Source of the DNA: Cacajao melanocephalus
Lineage: Eukaryota; Chordata; Mammalia; Primates; Pitheciidae
DNA length: 64,000 nucleotides
Assembly (NCBI GenBank): GCA_963573385.1
Contig: CAUYLG010039385.1
Location: forward strand, 28,187 to 92,186
Reading direction: 5' to 3'
Shown: positions 1-12,205 of the stretch, one piece after another
How the letters are laid out: the number at the start of each line of letters is the position of its first letter
Position numbering within the stretch: the first letter of the stretch is position 1
Made by a program: the position numbers and the translations under genes
Notes under the pieces: model-generated
Database searches by the model: none
The model's input: the letters and a program-made list of their open reading frames with translations, nothing else
What the model was told of the DNA's origin: nothing

Positions 1-324
1 GGAGAGCCAGCAGGCCGAGCTCTACTACACGCTCCACGCTCCCGATGCGTCGGGGGGCTGCGGGGGCTCCCGCCGAGGGGGCGGGCCCGGAGTGGGGGCC
101 CGGGCGGAGAGCCCTACCCAGCACCCCCTGCTGCGCATCGGGAGCATCAGCCTGTTCCGCCCGCCCCCGAGGAGGACCCTGCAGGAGCACAGGCTGGACA
201 GCAACCTGATGATCCGCCTGCCGGACCGACCCCTCAAGCCCGGTGAAGTGCTCAGCATCCTCCTCTATTTGGCCCCCAACTCCTCCTCGCCCTCCAGCCC
301 CAGCGTGGAGCACTTCACGCTCAG
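1..324 (+). CDS. TMEM132E: TMEM132E, partial coding exon at window start
   Basis: This exon enters the window already in frame: base 1 is the third base of a codon and codons begin at base 2. It encodes about 107 residues of the extracellular region, starting ESQQAELYYTL, passing a Gly/Arg-rich CpG-dense stretch (about 55-115), and ending in VEHFTLR. An N-S-S sequon (APNSSSP) could be N-glycosylated. TMEM132 proteins are type I membrane proteins whose ectodomain is described as cohesin-like plus bacterial-Ig-like domains, and this part would belong to the N-terminal half. The donor is CAG|GTAGTA at 325, splitting an Arg codon after two bases. The upstream exon border lies outside the window. 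Identification rests on the combined sequence of all eight exons, especially the transmembrane/tail exon. TMEM132A-D are the main alternatives. Confidence 0.9.
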
Positions 325-1758
325 GTAGTAGGGGAGATGAGTGGGGGTCTGGCTTCCCTTCCTAGATCAAATGCATCCCTGACTCCTTGTGGTTGGAGGT
401 GGGGGGACCTCCCAGCTGTATCCCTGTCCAGCATCCTAATCCCAGGTCTGTCACTCAGCACTTGAGCAACCTCAGGAAGATACCTCACTGATTGGAGCCT
501 CCATGCTTTTATCTGCCTAATCGCAACAAACATTCTGGCCCGTTTCTGGATCTCAGAAATGGCATCATGATAAAGAGGAAATATCAGTTTCACAAGCATA
601 GATGTCCAGGATAATAGAACTGGAGAACTGGGACTAGAAGGGCCCTTAGACGTTTTACAGACAAGGAGACTGAGGCCAAGGAAGATAAATGGGGACCAAG
701 AGGAGCCTTTTGGGTGGGAGCCAACAGGAGCGTGCGCATATGTGTGTGTGTTTTGGGACATTTGTCCCGGTCTTAGAGTTGGGAGAAAAATGTTCAGAAT
801 CCCCAGCTCTTTCTGTCCTTCTACACCTTGAAAAAGACAGTTTGCAAATTCAAAAATGCCTTAAATTGTATCACATCCCCCCAAAACATATTTCACAGTA
901 CGAATCTATGGTTTGAGTTATGTTGGGTGACTCTGAGGACATCCACCAAAATGCTCCCCCACCCCCACGCACTCTGTGCGGGACCTGAAACATCACCATT
1001 AGCCTGCAACTTGTTTAAATATTTCCTTTTCTCCTCAGTGTCCTACCTTCAAGTTTAAATATTCTTGGAAAGGGTCATGCCTGATTCAGTGATACCAGAA
1101 TGTGAACATAAGTGAAATCAGTCATCAGAGATATCAGGTTGCATTAATAAGAGTAGAGCATGTGGAATTAGAGAGGTGGCAATCACCTTTGGCCAATGTT
1201 CGTTAGAGTGTCGCTGAAGTACTGTATTTAGTATGGGACACTTTATGTCCAGAGGAGAGTGACTGGCTGTGAGGTGATTTAGAACTATGGCAAAAAACAA
1301 TTGGAGGAGCTGAAGGAAAGAAGATTCAGAGAACACCTACTCACCTCGCCAGCTTTTTGAAGAACTACTACAGTTAAGATGGAGGGGAATTGTTCTCTGT
1401 TGCCCAGCAGAACCTGTGGCTATTTTAGTTCAACTATATTCAGGGAAGATCTTTCTAGTTTTTCATTGGCTTCCTGAAAAAGGAATGGGATGTGTGTAGA
1501 AGTAGCGAGTCCCCTGTCACTAAGGTATGCCAGTAGAGATTAGGCAAAGACTTGGCAGGGATATGGTAGAAGAGATTGCAGCTATGTGATACGAGATTCC
1601 CCAGATTCATCTGAAGCATTCATCTGAACCATCCAGGACTCAGGGTAACTTAGCTTATCTGTTCTCCTTCCCCCCAGTATACCCCAACGGTGGTGGCCAG
1701 GTGGGCAGCTTTGCGTCATAGCCTGACCCTCCCTCTTCTTCCTCCCACTTTGTCCCAG
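325..1758 (+). other. TMEM132E intron
   Basis: GT-AG intron of 1434 bp. The donor reads straight into TAG TAG, so retention would end the protein at once. The interior is ordinary AT/GC-mixed sequence. A short stretch around 600-690 looks like a decayed MIR fragment. The acceptor is tgtcccag at 1751-1758, preceded by a pyrimidine-rich run. I see no other gene or RNA in it. Confidence 0.85.
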
Positions 1759-1905
1759 GGTGAAGGCCAAGAAGGGTGTGACCCTTCTAGGCACCAAGTC
1801 ACGGAGTGGCCAGTGGCATGTGACCTCGGAGCTGCTGACTGGGGCAAAGCATTCAACAGCCACTGTGGATGTGGCCTGGGCTCAGAGCACACCCCTGCCC
1901 CCCTG
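1759..1905 (+). CDS. TMEM132E: TMEM132E coding exon (VKAKKGVTLLG)
   Basis: 147-bp exon. Its first base completes the Arg codon split by the previous intron; it then encodes VKAKKGVTLLGTKSRSGQWH and continues through SELLTGAKHSTATVDVAWAQ to a Trp codon split TG|G at the donor (GTGAGC at 1906). The peptide has the alternating hydrophobic pattern of a beta-sandwich and lies in the extracellular region. The phases agree with both neighbours, which is the main evidence that this is a real exon and not a chance open frame. Confidence 0.9.
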
Positions 1906-2195
1906 GTGAGCCCAAGGTGGCACATCTACCCACCTCTTTGCAGAGCAGCCATCTGAGAGGCGTGGGGAAGCTTTGAAGGAGTAGGCTGGGCTTGGGGGTG
2001 TGGAAGGGCTGGGGCTTGGTCAGTGGGGTCTCTGAGGTCCGGGCCCCTCAGTGGAATCCTGGGGCTGGAGAAGGCTCAGAGGGTCCCATCCGGCAGCTGC
2101 CGGGGAGGGTTGGGGTCCACACTAAGGGTTTCTGAGATCCTGGGCTGCACCCAGCCCTTCATCTTCTGCTCTTCTTCCCTCCCCTACCCTGGCAG
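1906..2195 (+). other. TMEM132E short intron
   Basis: 290-bp GT-AG intron, GC-rich, with a strong pyrimidine tract (cttcttccctcccctaccc) before the CAG acceptor at 2193-2195. Nothing else is visible in it. Confidence 0.85.
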
Positions 2196-2388
2196 GGAGG
2201 GCCAGGGCCCCTTGGAGATCCTGCAGCTGGACTTTGAAATGGAGAACTTCACCAGCCAGTCGGTCAAGCGGAGGATCATGTGGCATATCGACTACCGTGG
2301 CCACGGCGCCCTGCCTGACCTGGAGCGGGCAGTCACCGAGCTGACGGTCATTCAACGGGATGTGCAAGCCATCCTGCCCCTGGCCATG
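2196..2388 (+). CDS. TMEM132E: TMEM132E coding exon (EILQLDFEMENF)
   Basis: 193-bp exon. Base 2196 completes the split Trp codon, followed by EGQGPLEILQLDFEMENFTS and then KRRIMWHIDYRGHG, ending in ILPLAM with the donor ATG|GTGAGT. It contains an N-F-T glycosylation sequon. The motif 'W-x-I-D-Y' followed by an acidic helix-like segment is characteristic of the conserved middle region of TMEM132 proteins. It ends in phase 0. Confidence 0.92.
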
Positions 2389-3192
2389 GTGAGTGGGAAG
2401 GTGACTGGCCCAGGAGATGCCTGGGTCTATGCATGCGTGCATGTTTGTGTGACAAGAACATGAACCACTGAGTATATGTACAAACCGACGTGTGTATGTG
2501 TGACACTTCCTGCCATGCCCAGGTATGCCTGTGTGAGAAGGTGTGTGCATCTGTGCTATATTCGTGGAGCCATGAGGACAGCAGATGCTCAGGGGGACAG
2601 AGGTGGGAGATGTCACCATGGAGGGACCACTCATGGACAGTTTGCAGGAGGAGCTAGCAATGCAGTTGAGTCTCGGAGGTCACCTGGGAGGAAGGGCTTT
2701 CAGAGATGCAGGGTGTGTCCTAGGCAGGGCATTACTTGGGCAAAGGTACAATTTGAATTGTACCTTTTTGAGCTGTTTGTTCAAAAGAACAGTAGATTTT
2801 CAAAGGGTGTCCTGGAGTGGTAGGGCTGGAGTGATTGTCTGGGGCCAGCCCAGGGCAGCTTGAATAGCCAGGCAAGTGTGTTAGACGTTACTGTGTGAGT
2901 CCTGAGAAGCCTGGAAGCTGTTTAAGAGGAGATGGCACAGGCCTGGGGAAGGGTTGTTTCCTGGCTGCACTGTGAAGTGGACCCTGAGGTTCCTGCAAAA
3001 GCCCGAGTGAGCAAACCATCTGAGGAGGAGTGGGAGACGAGGTGGAGGCCTGTCCCCGCACACATGTGCAAGTGTCCCCCTGGAAGGTTGTGCATCTGAG
3101 GAGTGGGGGTGCAGGAACTGGGGCCATGGTTGGTGTGTCCTAGGACAGAAGGGGACCACAAGCACAGCCCCCTCCCCTTCTCCTCCCTGCAG
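2389..3192 (+). other. TMEM132E intron
   Basis: 804-bp GT-AG intron. The first 170 bp are a degenerate GT/GCAT-rich low-complexity stretch (about 2425-2560). The remainder is unique sequence, with the acceptor ctccctgcag at 3183-3192. No other feature is recognised. Confidence 0.85.
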
Positions 3193-3336
3193 GACACAGA
3201 GATCATTAACACGGCCATTCTGACGGGCCGGACAGTCGCCATCCCTGTCAAGGTCATTGCCATCGAGGTGACTGGCCTCGTCCTAGATGTCTCCGCCCTG
3301 GTGGAATGCGAGTCTGACAATGAAGACATCATCAAG
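3193..3336 (+). CDS. TMEM132E: TMEM132E coding exon (DTEIINTAILTG)
   Basis: 144-bp exon, exactly 48 codons, phase 0 at both ends. It encodes DTEIINTAILTGRTVAIPVK followed by VIAIEVTGLVLDVS and ending CESDNEDIIK. The exchange of short beta strands and the 'T-A-x-L-T-G' start are typical of the Ig-like/BIG-type repeats of this family. Because it is a symmetric in-frame cassette, skipping it would preserve the frame. Donor is AAG|GTGGGC. Confidence 0.93.
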
Positions 3337-6000
<2,664 letters not shown>

Positions 6001-6119
6001 TAAAGCCCCCCCTCTTATGGCAGATACTTGGGATACTCATGGGTGGATACAGGCTCAGCCTACAGTCTGATCTGCATGTGGGCATAAGGCCCTTGGTATA
6101 CAGTCTGTAGGTCGGATGT

Positions 6120-6420
6120 GCAGTCAACAGACTTTCATTGAGCAGCTACTGTGTGCTAGGCACTGGCAAGTGTTTGAGAGATGGGGTGAGCATGGCCGGT
6201 GCCTGACCCTGCCAGTCTCTCAGTCCAGCAGGGGAGGAAGGCATATGCATGCCACAGAGCCTGGTGGTGGGTGGGAAGCCCTGTGTGCAGGGAATCAAGT
6301 GGCACAAGGAGAGAACCCCCTCTTCTTCCAGGAGAAGTCAAGGTAGGCTTCCTGGAAGAGGCAACTCTTGAGGTTAGTCTTAAAGGATGAACTGAAAGGA
6401 GTTGGCTGGGGAGACAGGGT
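6120..6420 (-). repeat. L2-like fragment
   Basis: The stretch 'cattgagcagctactgtgtg', followed later by a 'caaggtaggcttcctggaag' segment, resembles the reverse complement of the L2 3' end and the sequence just upstream of it. It is heavily diverged, so edges and family are approximate. Confidence 0.5.
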
Positions 6421-6810
6421 AAGAGAGTAGTCGGGCAGACACAGTGAAGCAGACACACCTGTACACATGTGCCCCGCCCTGGGCACACGCCAAGGCCACA
6501 GCAGCAAGTGCGTGAGTGCAGGCGCACACTGACTCATACTCAGGCTCCCTTGCGGGCTTGGAGGCTCATGCCACCTGGGTGCCCATATGTGGGGCATATA
6601 CGAGTGTACTCACCGCATTCCAGTCACCCCCTCAGAGCTGCTGGAGAGAAAAGCCCAGCAGGGAAGAGAAGACAAGAAAGTAACAGGCAGCTAAGAGCAG
6701 GAGGCGGGTGGGGCTGGAGAGAGAAGCAGGTGGTGAGAGACACAGGCAGCCAAGAGCGAACTGGGCTGAGTTCAACTCAGAGAGATTTGAAAGAGCAAAG
6801 TGGTGTAGAC

Positions 6811-6955
6811 CAGTGCCTCTCAAACTTCAAAGTGTACACGAGTTACCTGGGGATCTGAGTAAAATGCGGATTCTGATTGGGCAGGTCTGGGGTAAAGCCT
6901 GTGATTCTGCATTTATGACCAGCTCCTGGGTGATGGCGATACTGCTTTGAGTAGC
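6811..6955 (+). mobile_element. MER5-type hAT-Charlie fossil
   Basis: Starts 'cagtgcctctcaaacttc' and continues 'cctggggatctgagtaaaat', the characteristic start of the non-autonomous MER5 family. It ends near 'ctgctttgagtagcaagg', matching the diverged inverted terminal end. It encodes no transposase. Confidence 0.75.
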
Positions 6956-6956
6956 A

Positions 6957-7462
6957 AGGATGTGATGGACTCTGAAGCCAGACAGCCTGGTTTAAATCCT
7001 GCCTCTGCTATTTGCTAGCTGCGTAAATTTGGACTGCTTATATAATCTCTCTGTGCCTCCATCTCCGTATCTGTAAAATGGACACAAGAGCACCTGCCTC
7101 ATAGGATTTTGGGGAGGATTAATTAACCCAGGTAAAAGAACCCTCTGTGTGAATGAATATTCTGGTCGCTTGATCCTCCAGTACACTAACAGAGAACTTG
7201 GCTTTCTCGCCAAAGCACACCTTCCTGGCAGTAAACCTCTCAATTTTGGCATCTTTTGCAATGTGCATAGACTGAGAATTTCCTACATCATCAAGTCCAG
7301 GTTCTGTTTTACTTCACAGTGTATCAATGTGTCTCCAGGTTCTGCTTTCCACACAACTGCAGGACACAATTCAGCTAAGATTTCTGGCATCTTATAAGAA
7401 GGATCACTTTTGCTCCAGGTTAGAGCTTAGAACAGTGCCAGGCACAAGCTTAGTGCTGAAGA
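6957..7462 (+). repeat. MIR element, apparently split by ~280 bp
   Basis: 6957-7142 matches the MIR body: 'ctctgctatttgctagctgc', then 'atctgtaaaatggacacaag' and 'ctcataggattttggggagg'. The MIR 3' end 'cttagaacagtgccaggcac' appears only at 7426-7450. The intervening 7143-7425 is not MIR. It looks like another old interspersed repeat inserted into the MIR, but I cannot name it. Confidence 0.65.
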
Positions 7463-7765
7463 AAAGGCAAAGGCAGCAGTTGCTGTTAGGATTCGACACC
7501 AGCTAGTCCCAGGCATGGGTTAAACCAAGAAGAGGCAGAGAGGGACATGAAGTAGGGTCAAGAAGGTGCCTTTCTAGGAGAGAGAAGGCGGGGACTCCTG
7601 GCTCCAAACTTAGATGGAAGGCATGAGCCACAGAGGAGGCCTGCTTTTGCAGAGCTTCCCACCACAGGGAGCTGGGAGGACCCAACAGGGCAAGGGTGAG
7701 GGGTGTGAACTGCGCAGGTCAGAGTCAAGGTGCGAAGCCTTCAGCATGACACGTCCCCACCCTAG

Positions 7766-8054
7766 GTCAGTCCGGGAAAGCGAGGATGAGGACGAGGAGG
7801 AGGAAGAGCGGCGGCAGAGTGCAAGCCGTGGCTGCACCCTGCAGTACCAGCATGCCACCCTGCAGGTCTTCACCCAGTTCCACACTACATCATCCGAGGG
7901 CACCGACCAGGTGGTCACCATGCTAGGCCCGGACTGGCTGGTGGAGGTCACCGACCTAGTCAGTGACTTCATGCGGGTGGGCGACCCCCGAGTGGCACAC
8001 ATGGTGGACAGCAGCACGCTGGCAGGGCTGGAGCCAGGCACCACCCACTTTAAG
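7766..8054 (+). CDS. TMEM132E: TMEM132E coding exon with acidic run
   Basis: 289-bp exon. Base 7766 completes Arg; it then encodes SVRESEDEDEEEEERRQSAS, a 10-of-11 acidic run followed by a basic pair, then the folded segment CTLQYQHATLQVFTQFHTTS and continues through TDQVVTMLGPDWLVEVTDLV to THFK. The acidic run is likely a flexible linker between Ig-like domains. The folded part ('VFTQF', 'GPDWLVEVTDLV') is the conserved family core. Donor is AAG|GTAGGT, phase 0. Confidence 0.93.
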
Positions 8055-8968
8055 GTAGGTATGGGCTCTGTCCCAGCACAAAAGGAGCCTTATTTACCCG
8101 TGGGTACAGAACTCAGACATTCCCAACCTCAACTGGCCCCCGGAACACTCTTCCCTGCCTGCCCCTTGCCTGAAATTTCACATCAAAGGTCAAGCTCTGT
8201 TAGCTTCATCTTGGTAAAAGGTCTCACTCCAAGCTGTATCAACCTTTATCAGTCCTCAGCGTGGTGACTCAAGCAGACCCCTCCTTGAGAGCAGAGGGGG
8301 AGCAGGTACGAGTCAGCCAGTCTAGAGTCCAGGAAGGTGCATTTGGTGATCTAGGAACTCAACTTGGACCTTTCCTGACTTGTTTCTACCGTGACAATTG
8401 GGTACCTGGGTAGAAATCATCTACCTAAGAAATTAAGTAATGACCCATGGGCTAGAATCTGCCTGCAGACATATTGTCTTTGTTCAATTGATTCAATGTG
8501 TTTTAAATTAGGAGATTTCTCATTTAAAAAATACATATAGATTTCTGGTTTCACAAAAAATGAATCTGGCAACAATCAGCTGAAGCCAGTATTGGTGCCT
8601 CCTTTATACGAGAATGAGTTCCCTCATTTTCCACAGTGCTCACCACTCCCTTTTGTCTCCCTAACATTGAGGTTGCACATCAGTTGCTACTTATCACCGT
8701 GCAGGAGTTGCTGTTTTCCTTCGAATTGGCCCACCTCTCTCATTTGTGTTCCTGCCTGGCTCCTGTGAGCCTCTGACCCTCTCATGACCTCTGGACACTG
8801 GTTCCTGGTTGCAGACCTAAGGCAGAGCTGAGGAGTCCTGCTTCCCAGCCTGCCTCACCCTTCGGGCCTCTCTTCCAGCAGTGCTGAGATTTCTTCCTAG
8901 TTGGGGATCTTGGGCAGGGCGGGTGCTGCTTTCCTGGCTGTCTCCCACCCAGTCCCACTCTGTCTCAG
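8055..8968 (+). other. TMEM132E intron
   Basis: 914-bp GT-AG intron, unique-looking, AT-richer in the middle (about 8390-8560). The acceptor is tgtctcag at 8961-8968. No repeat family is recognised with confidence. Confidence 0.85.
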
Positions 8969-9160
8969 GTGGTGTCTCCACTGACGGAGGCTGTGCTCGG
9001 GGAGACGCTGCTGACGGTGACGGAGGAGAAGGTCAGCATCACACAGCTTCAGGCCCAGGTGGTAGCCAGCCTGGCCCTCTCCCTGCGGCCCAGCCCTGGG
9101 AGCAGCCACACCATCCTGGCCACCACGGCCGCCCAGCAGACCCTGAGCTTCCTCAAGCAG
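8969..9160 (+). CDS. TMEM132E: TMEM132E coding exon (VVSPLTEAVLGE)
   Basis: 192-bp exon, exactly 64 codons, phase 0 at both ends. It encodes VVSPLTEAVLGETLLTVTEE, then KVSITQLQAQVVASLALSLR, ending QQTLSFLKQ. The 'P-L-x-E-A-x-L-G-x-x-x-L-x-V' opening is typical of the last extracellular Ig-like domain in the family. Like the exon at 3193-3336, it could be skipped without a frameshift. Donor is CAG|GTAACC. Confidence 0.93.
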
Positions 9161-10101
9161 GTAACCAGCTGCTCGGCCCACCAGCCAGGGAGTTGGTAGT
9201 ATGGAGGGAAGACCTGGGGGCTCTGCTTCGCCCTAGTGCCAAGAGTCCCCAAATTAGGGCTCTAGGAAATGGAGGATCTCTGCCCTCCATGCCCTGCGCA
9301 CCTGCCAACCCCATGGCTGCATCGACACGGGAGGTCTGAGCAAGGTCTTGCTTGCTGTTCTTGCCACCCGAGATGTATCCTCTGAGGGTCTCCCTCCTGG
9401 ATTCACAGACGGCTGTCACCTTCACACCAGCCCCAGGAAGTACCCTCACCCATCTCTGGAGCCCTAAGTACACACCATAGGTATAGCCACAGGACGAACG
9501 TAGAAAGGTGATAGGTGTGAGTCCTGGGGAGTAAGGAGGTGAGCACCAAATGCTGAGCTGGGAGTCAGGACATAGGGGTCCTCTATCCCTAACTCACTCC
9601 ATCACCCCAAGCCAATCACTTCTCTCTGAGCCCTGCTTCCTCATCTGGAGGAAGGGCAATTCTCAGAAGGTTTTAGCCAACAGGCAGAAGTGGGGAGTGG
9701 GTGTGTATTCTCAATGGCCAGTTGTCTGATGGAGGTAAGCCCAAGGTCAGGCATGGAGATACGAGCTCTTCCAGCAGCAGAAGGGACCTGAGATAGACCT
9801 AAGGCAAAACTTACCTTCCGCTCCTCAAGGGGAGAGAGGTGAAATGGACAAGGGCATCCTCAGAGCAGTATGAGGCCTGGATGCCATGGCCTGGGGTTTA
9901 CCCTCCCCACAACCTGAGGAGGACTCTCGCTTGAACAATAGTTCCTGAGTGCCCGTCACAGGCCAGACACAGTTCCAGAGCTGAGAATACAGCAGGGAGC
10001 CAGAGACCCTTGGTCCCTGCACCCATAGAGCCCAGGATCTAGCAGGAAGCCAGCTGAACAGGCTCTTTGACTCCTGTCCCCTCCTTCTCCTCCTCCTCCA
10101 G
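9161..10101 (+). other. TMEM132E last intron
   Basis: 941-bp GT-AG intron. A MIR-like stretch lies near 9550-9670 ('ccaatcacttctctctgagc', 'cttcctcatctggaggaagg'), and an L2-like stretch (minus) near 9935-10060 ('tgcccgtcacaggccagaca'). The acceptor is preceded by an excellent pyrimidine tract (cctccttctcctcctcctcc). Confidence 0.8.
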
Positions 10102-11157
10102 GAAGCCCTCCTGAGCCTCTGGCTCTCCTACAGTGATGGCACCACAGCCCCACTCTCCCTCTACAGCCCCCGGGACTACGGACTGCTGGTGAGCAGCCTG
10201 GATGAGCGTGTGGCCACTGTGACCCAGGACCGGGCCTTCCCTCTGGTGGTGGCTGAGGCCGAGGGGGCAGGGGAGCTGCTCCGCGCAGAGCTAAGCATCG
10301 CGGAGAGCTGCCAGAAAACCAAACGCAAGAGTGTGCTGGCCACTACCCCTGTGGGCCTGCGGGTGCACTTTGGGAGGGACGAGGAGGACCCCACTTACGA
10401 CTACCCGGGCCCCAGCCAGCCAGGGCCTGGCGGGGGCGAGGACGAGGCCCGGGGAGCTGGCCCGCCAGGCTCTGTGCTACCTGCACTGGAGGCCCCAGGC
10501 CCGGGCACCGCCAGCCCTGTCGTGCCACCCACAGAAGACTTCCTGCCGCTGCCTACAGGCTTCCTGCAGATGCCACGGGGTCTGACCGACCTGGAGATCG
10601 GCATGTACGCGCTTCTGGGCGTCTTCTGCCTCGCCATCCTGGTCTTCCTCATCAACTGCATCGTTTTCGTGCTGCGCTACCGGCACAAGCGCATCCCGCC
10701 CGAGGGCCAGACCAGCATGGACCACTCTCACCACTGGGTGTTCCTGGGCAACGGGCAGCCGCTGCGGGTGCAAGGGGAGCTCTCGCCGCCGGCAGGCAAC
10801 CCACTGGAAACCGTGCCCGCCTGCTGCCACGGTGACCACCACAGCAGCGGCAGCTCGCAGACCAGCGTCCAGAGCCAGGTGCACGGCCGGGGCGACGGCT
10901 CCTCGGGAGGCTCGGCCCGGGACCAAGCCGAGGACCCCGCCAGCTCGCCCACCTCCAAGCGCAAGCGGGTCAAGTTCACCACCTTCACCACGCTGCCGTC
11001 AGAGGAGCTGGCCTATGACTCGGTTCCCGCTGGAGAAGAGGATGAAGAGGAAGAAGAGGACCTGGGTTGGGGCTGCCCGGATGTGGCGGGCACCACGCGG
11101 CCCACTGCACCCCAGGACCTGCACAATTACATGCGCAGAATGAAAGAGATTGCCTAA
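10102..11157 (+). CDS. TMEM132E: TMEM132E last coding exon: stalk, TM segment, cytoplasmic tail
   Basis: 351 codons plus TAA. The order is: the end of the last Ig-like domain (EALLSLWLSYSDGTTAPLSL, with a KTKRKS basic patch at 10315-10332); a Pro/Gly/Ala-rich stalk (about 10395-10570); a single hydrophobic span (about 10600-10674, GMYALLGVFCLAILVFLINC plus IVFVL); the stop-transfer RYRHKR; then a tail of about 160 residues. The tail has a His-Trp segment (MDHSHHWVFLGNG), a Ser/Gly-rich stretch, the basic-hydrophobic motif KRKRVKFTTFTTL (10957-10995), an acidic run (EEDEEEEEDLGW) and a conserved-looking end HNYMRRMKEIA. This is the main evidence for a type I TMEM132 protein. TMEM132E is linked in humans to recessive non-syndromic deafness (DFNB99), and the family is thought to act in neuronal adhesion and cytoskeletal coupling. 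Confidence 0.95.
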   Translation, partial: EALLSLWLSYSDGTTAPLSLYSPRDYGLLVSSLDERVATVTQDRAFPLVVAEAEGAGELLRAELSIAESCQKTKRKSVLATTPVGLRVHFGRDEEDPTYDYPGPSQPGPGGGEDEARGAGPPGSVLPALEAPGPGTASPVVPPTEDFLPLPTGFLQMPRGLTDLEIGMYALLGVFCLAILVFLINCIVFVLRYRHKRIPPEGQTSMDHSHHWVFLGNGQPLRVQGELSPPAGNPLETVPACCHGDHHSSGSSQTSVQSQVHGRGDGSSGGSARDQAEDPASSPTSKRKRVKFTTFTTLPSEELAYDSVPAGEEDEEEEEDLGWGCPDVAGTTRPTAPQDLHNYMRRMKEIA

Positions 11158-12205
11158 AGGCGCCAGCCGGAGTAGCGGGACTCCCCTACGGGGTCTGTGC
11201 GGGGCAGGACACAGCCGGGACCCCCGGTTCACACCGACTCGGCGGCTTAATTGATTTTGTACTCCCTGCCCCTGCAGCTTGGCTCGGTGCGGGACAGGCC
11301 CCTACTCCCGTGTCTGGGCCTGCCCTCGCCTCACACCGTTACCCTCGCCTGCCCCCTGCAGGTGGAGCGCTCTTCTTCCAGTGGCTCGCAAGGAGGAAAG
11401 CAACCCCAGCCTCTGTTCTACCCTTTCCAAACCTCCTTCCATCTTAAGCAACCCCCTGCCGGAAGAGTGAGGCAAGGAGGTCCAGCTTGGGGCCAGGTGG
11501 GCCCACGCTGTGCCCCAGCCCCGCCTCCCATCCCCCCCTGTCGTCCCCCTGTGCAGGGGGTCCTGTGGGGGTCTTGTGTCACAGGCTGCACAAAGACTTT
11601 CCTCAAACCAATATTCAGGGATTTCTGTCCTGCAGGGTGGGGAGGTGGTGGCTGCCTGCCCTGCCAAGGATCTTGCTGTGGATGAAATATTTGGGGGTTA
11701 GGGGGACAGCTGTAGCATCTGCCGGCATTCAGGTGCCTCCCAGGACAGGGGAGTTGACTCTACAGAGAGGTCTGGTGCCAAGCCAGGCACCTTCCCGAGT
11801 TCTCAGGACTCCCACCTCTGCCCCAAGGGCTTTGGGCAGGGACCTAAAGGGGGAGGAGTCCTGGATCCATCTCTAGCCAAATCACACCCCAGAGCCAGAG
11901 GCCTGGGGACACCTCCTTGCCTCCCCTTCCCCCACAGCAAGGTCAACACTGCTACGCCTTAGCCACCCCTCACCCTGCTGACCGCGCCTTCCCTCCACAG
12001 CACAGGGCAGGCAGCCACCTATTCCCCACAAGACGGAAACTAGGAGGGCAGTAGAGGGCACCAGGGAATGCTGCGAGGGACTTTAGGGTGGGCAAATGCA
12101 GAAGGGAGCCAGTGTCGCCCCTACCCCATCCCACAGCCATTTTTCTCTCGGGTTCTACCCACCACTGTGTCGGATTTTTCTTAAATAAATGGAAGCAGTC
12201 AGACC
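11158..12205 (+). other. TMEM132E: TMEM132E 3' UTR
   Basis: From the stop to about 16 bp after the AATAAA signal; the exact cleavage site is not visible. The first part is CpG-rich, continuous with the coding exon, and then becomes ordinary GC-rich sequence. No intron or repeat is seen. GT-rich sequence at 12240-12280 may be the downstream processing element, though it is rather far from the signal. Confidence 0.75.
12184..12189 (+). terminator. Polyadenylation signal AATAAA
   Basis: A canonical AATAAA within 'ttaaataaatgg', the first one after the stop codon on the + strand in a plausible position. It predicts a 3' UTR of about 1.05 kb. Confidence 0.75.

Noticed and set aside
10477..10926. 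149-codon open frame on the minus strand within the last TMEM132E exon
   Set aside because: Antisense shadow of GC-rich coding sequence; the + strand protein with a transmembrane segment is clearly the real one.
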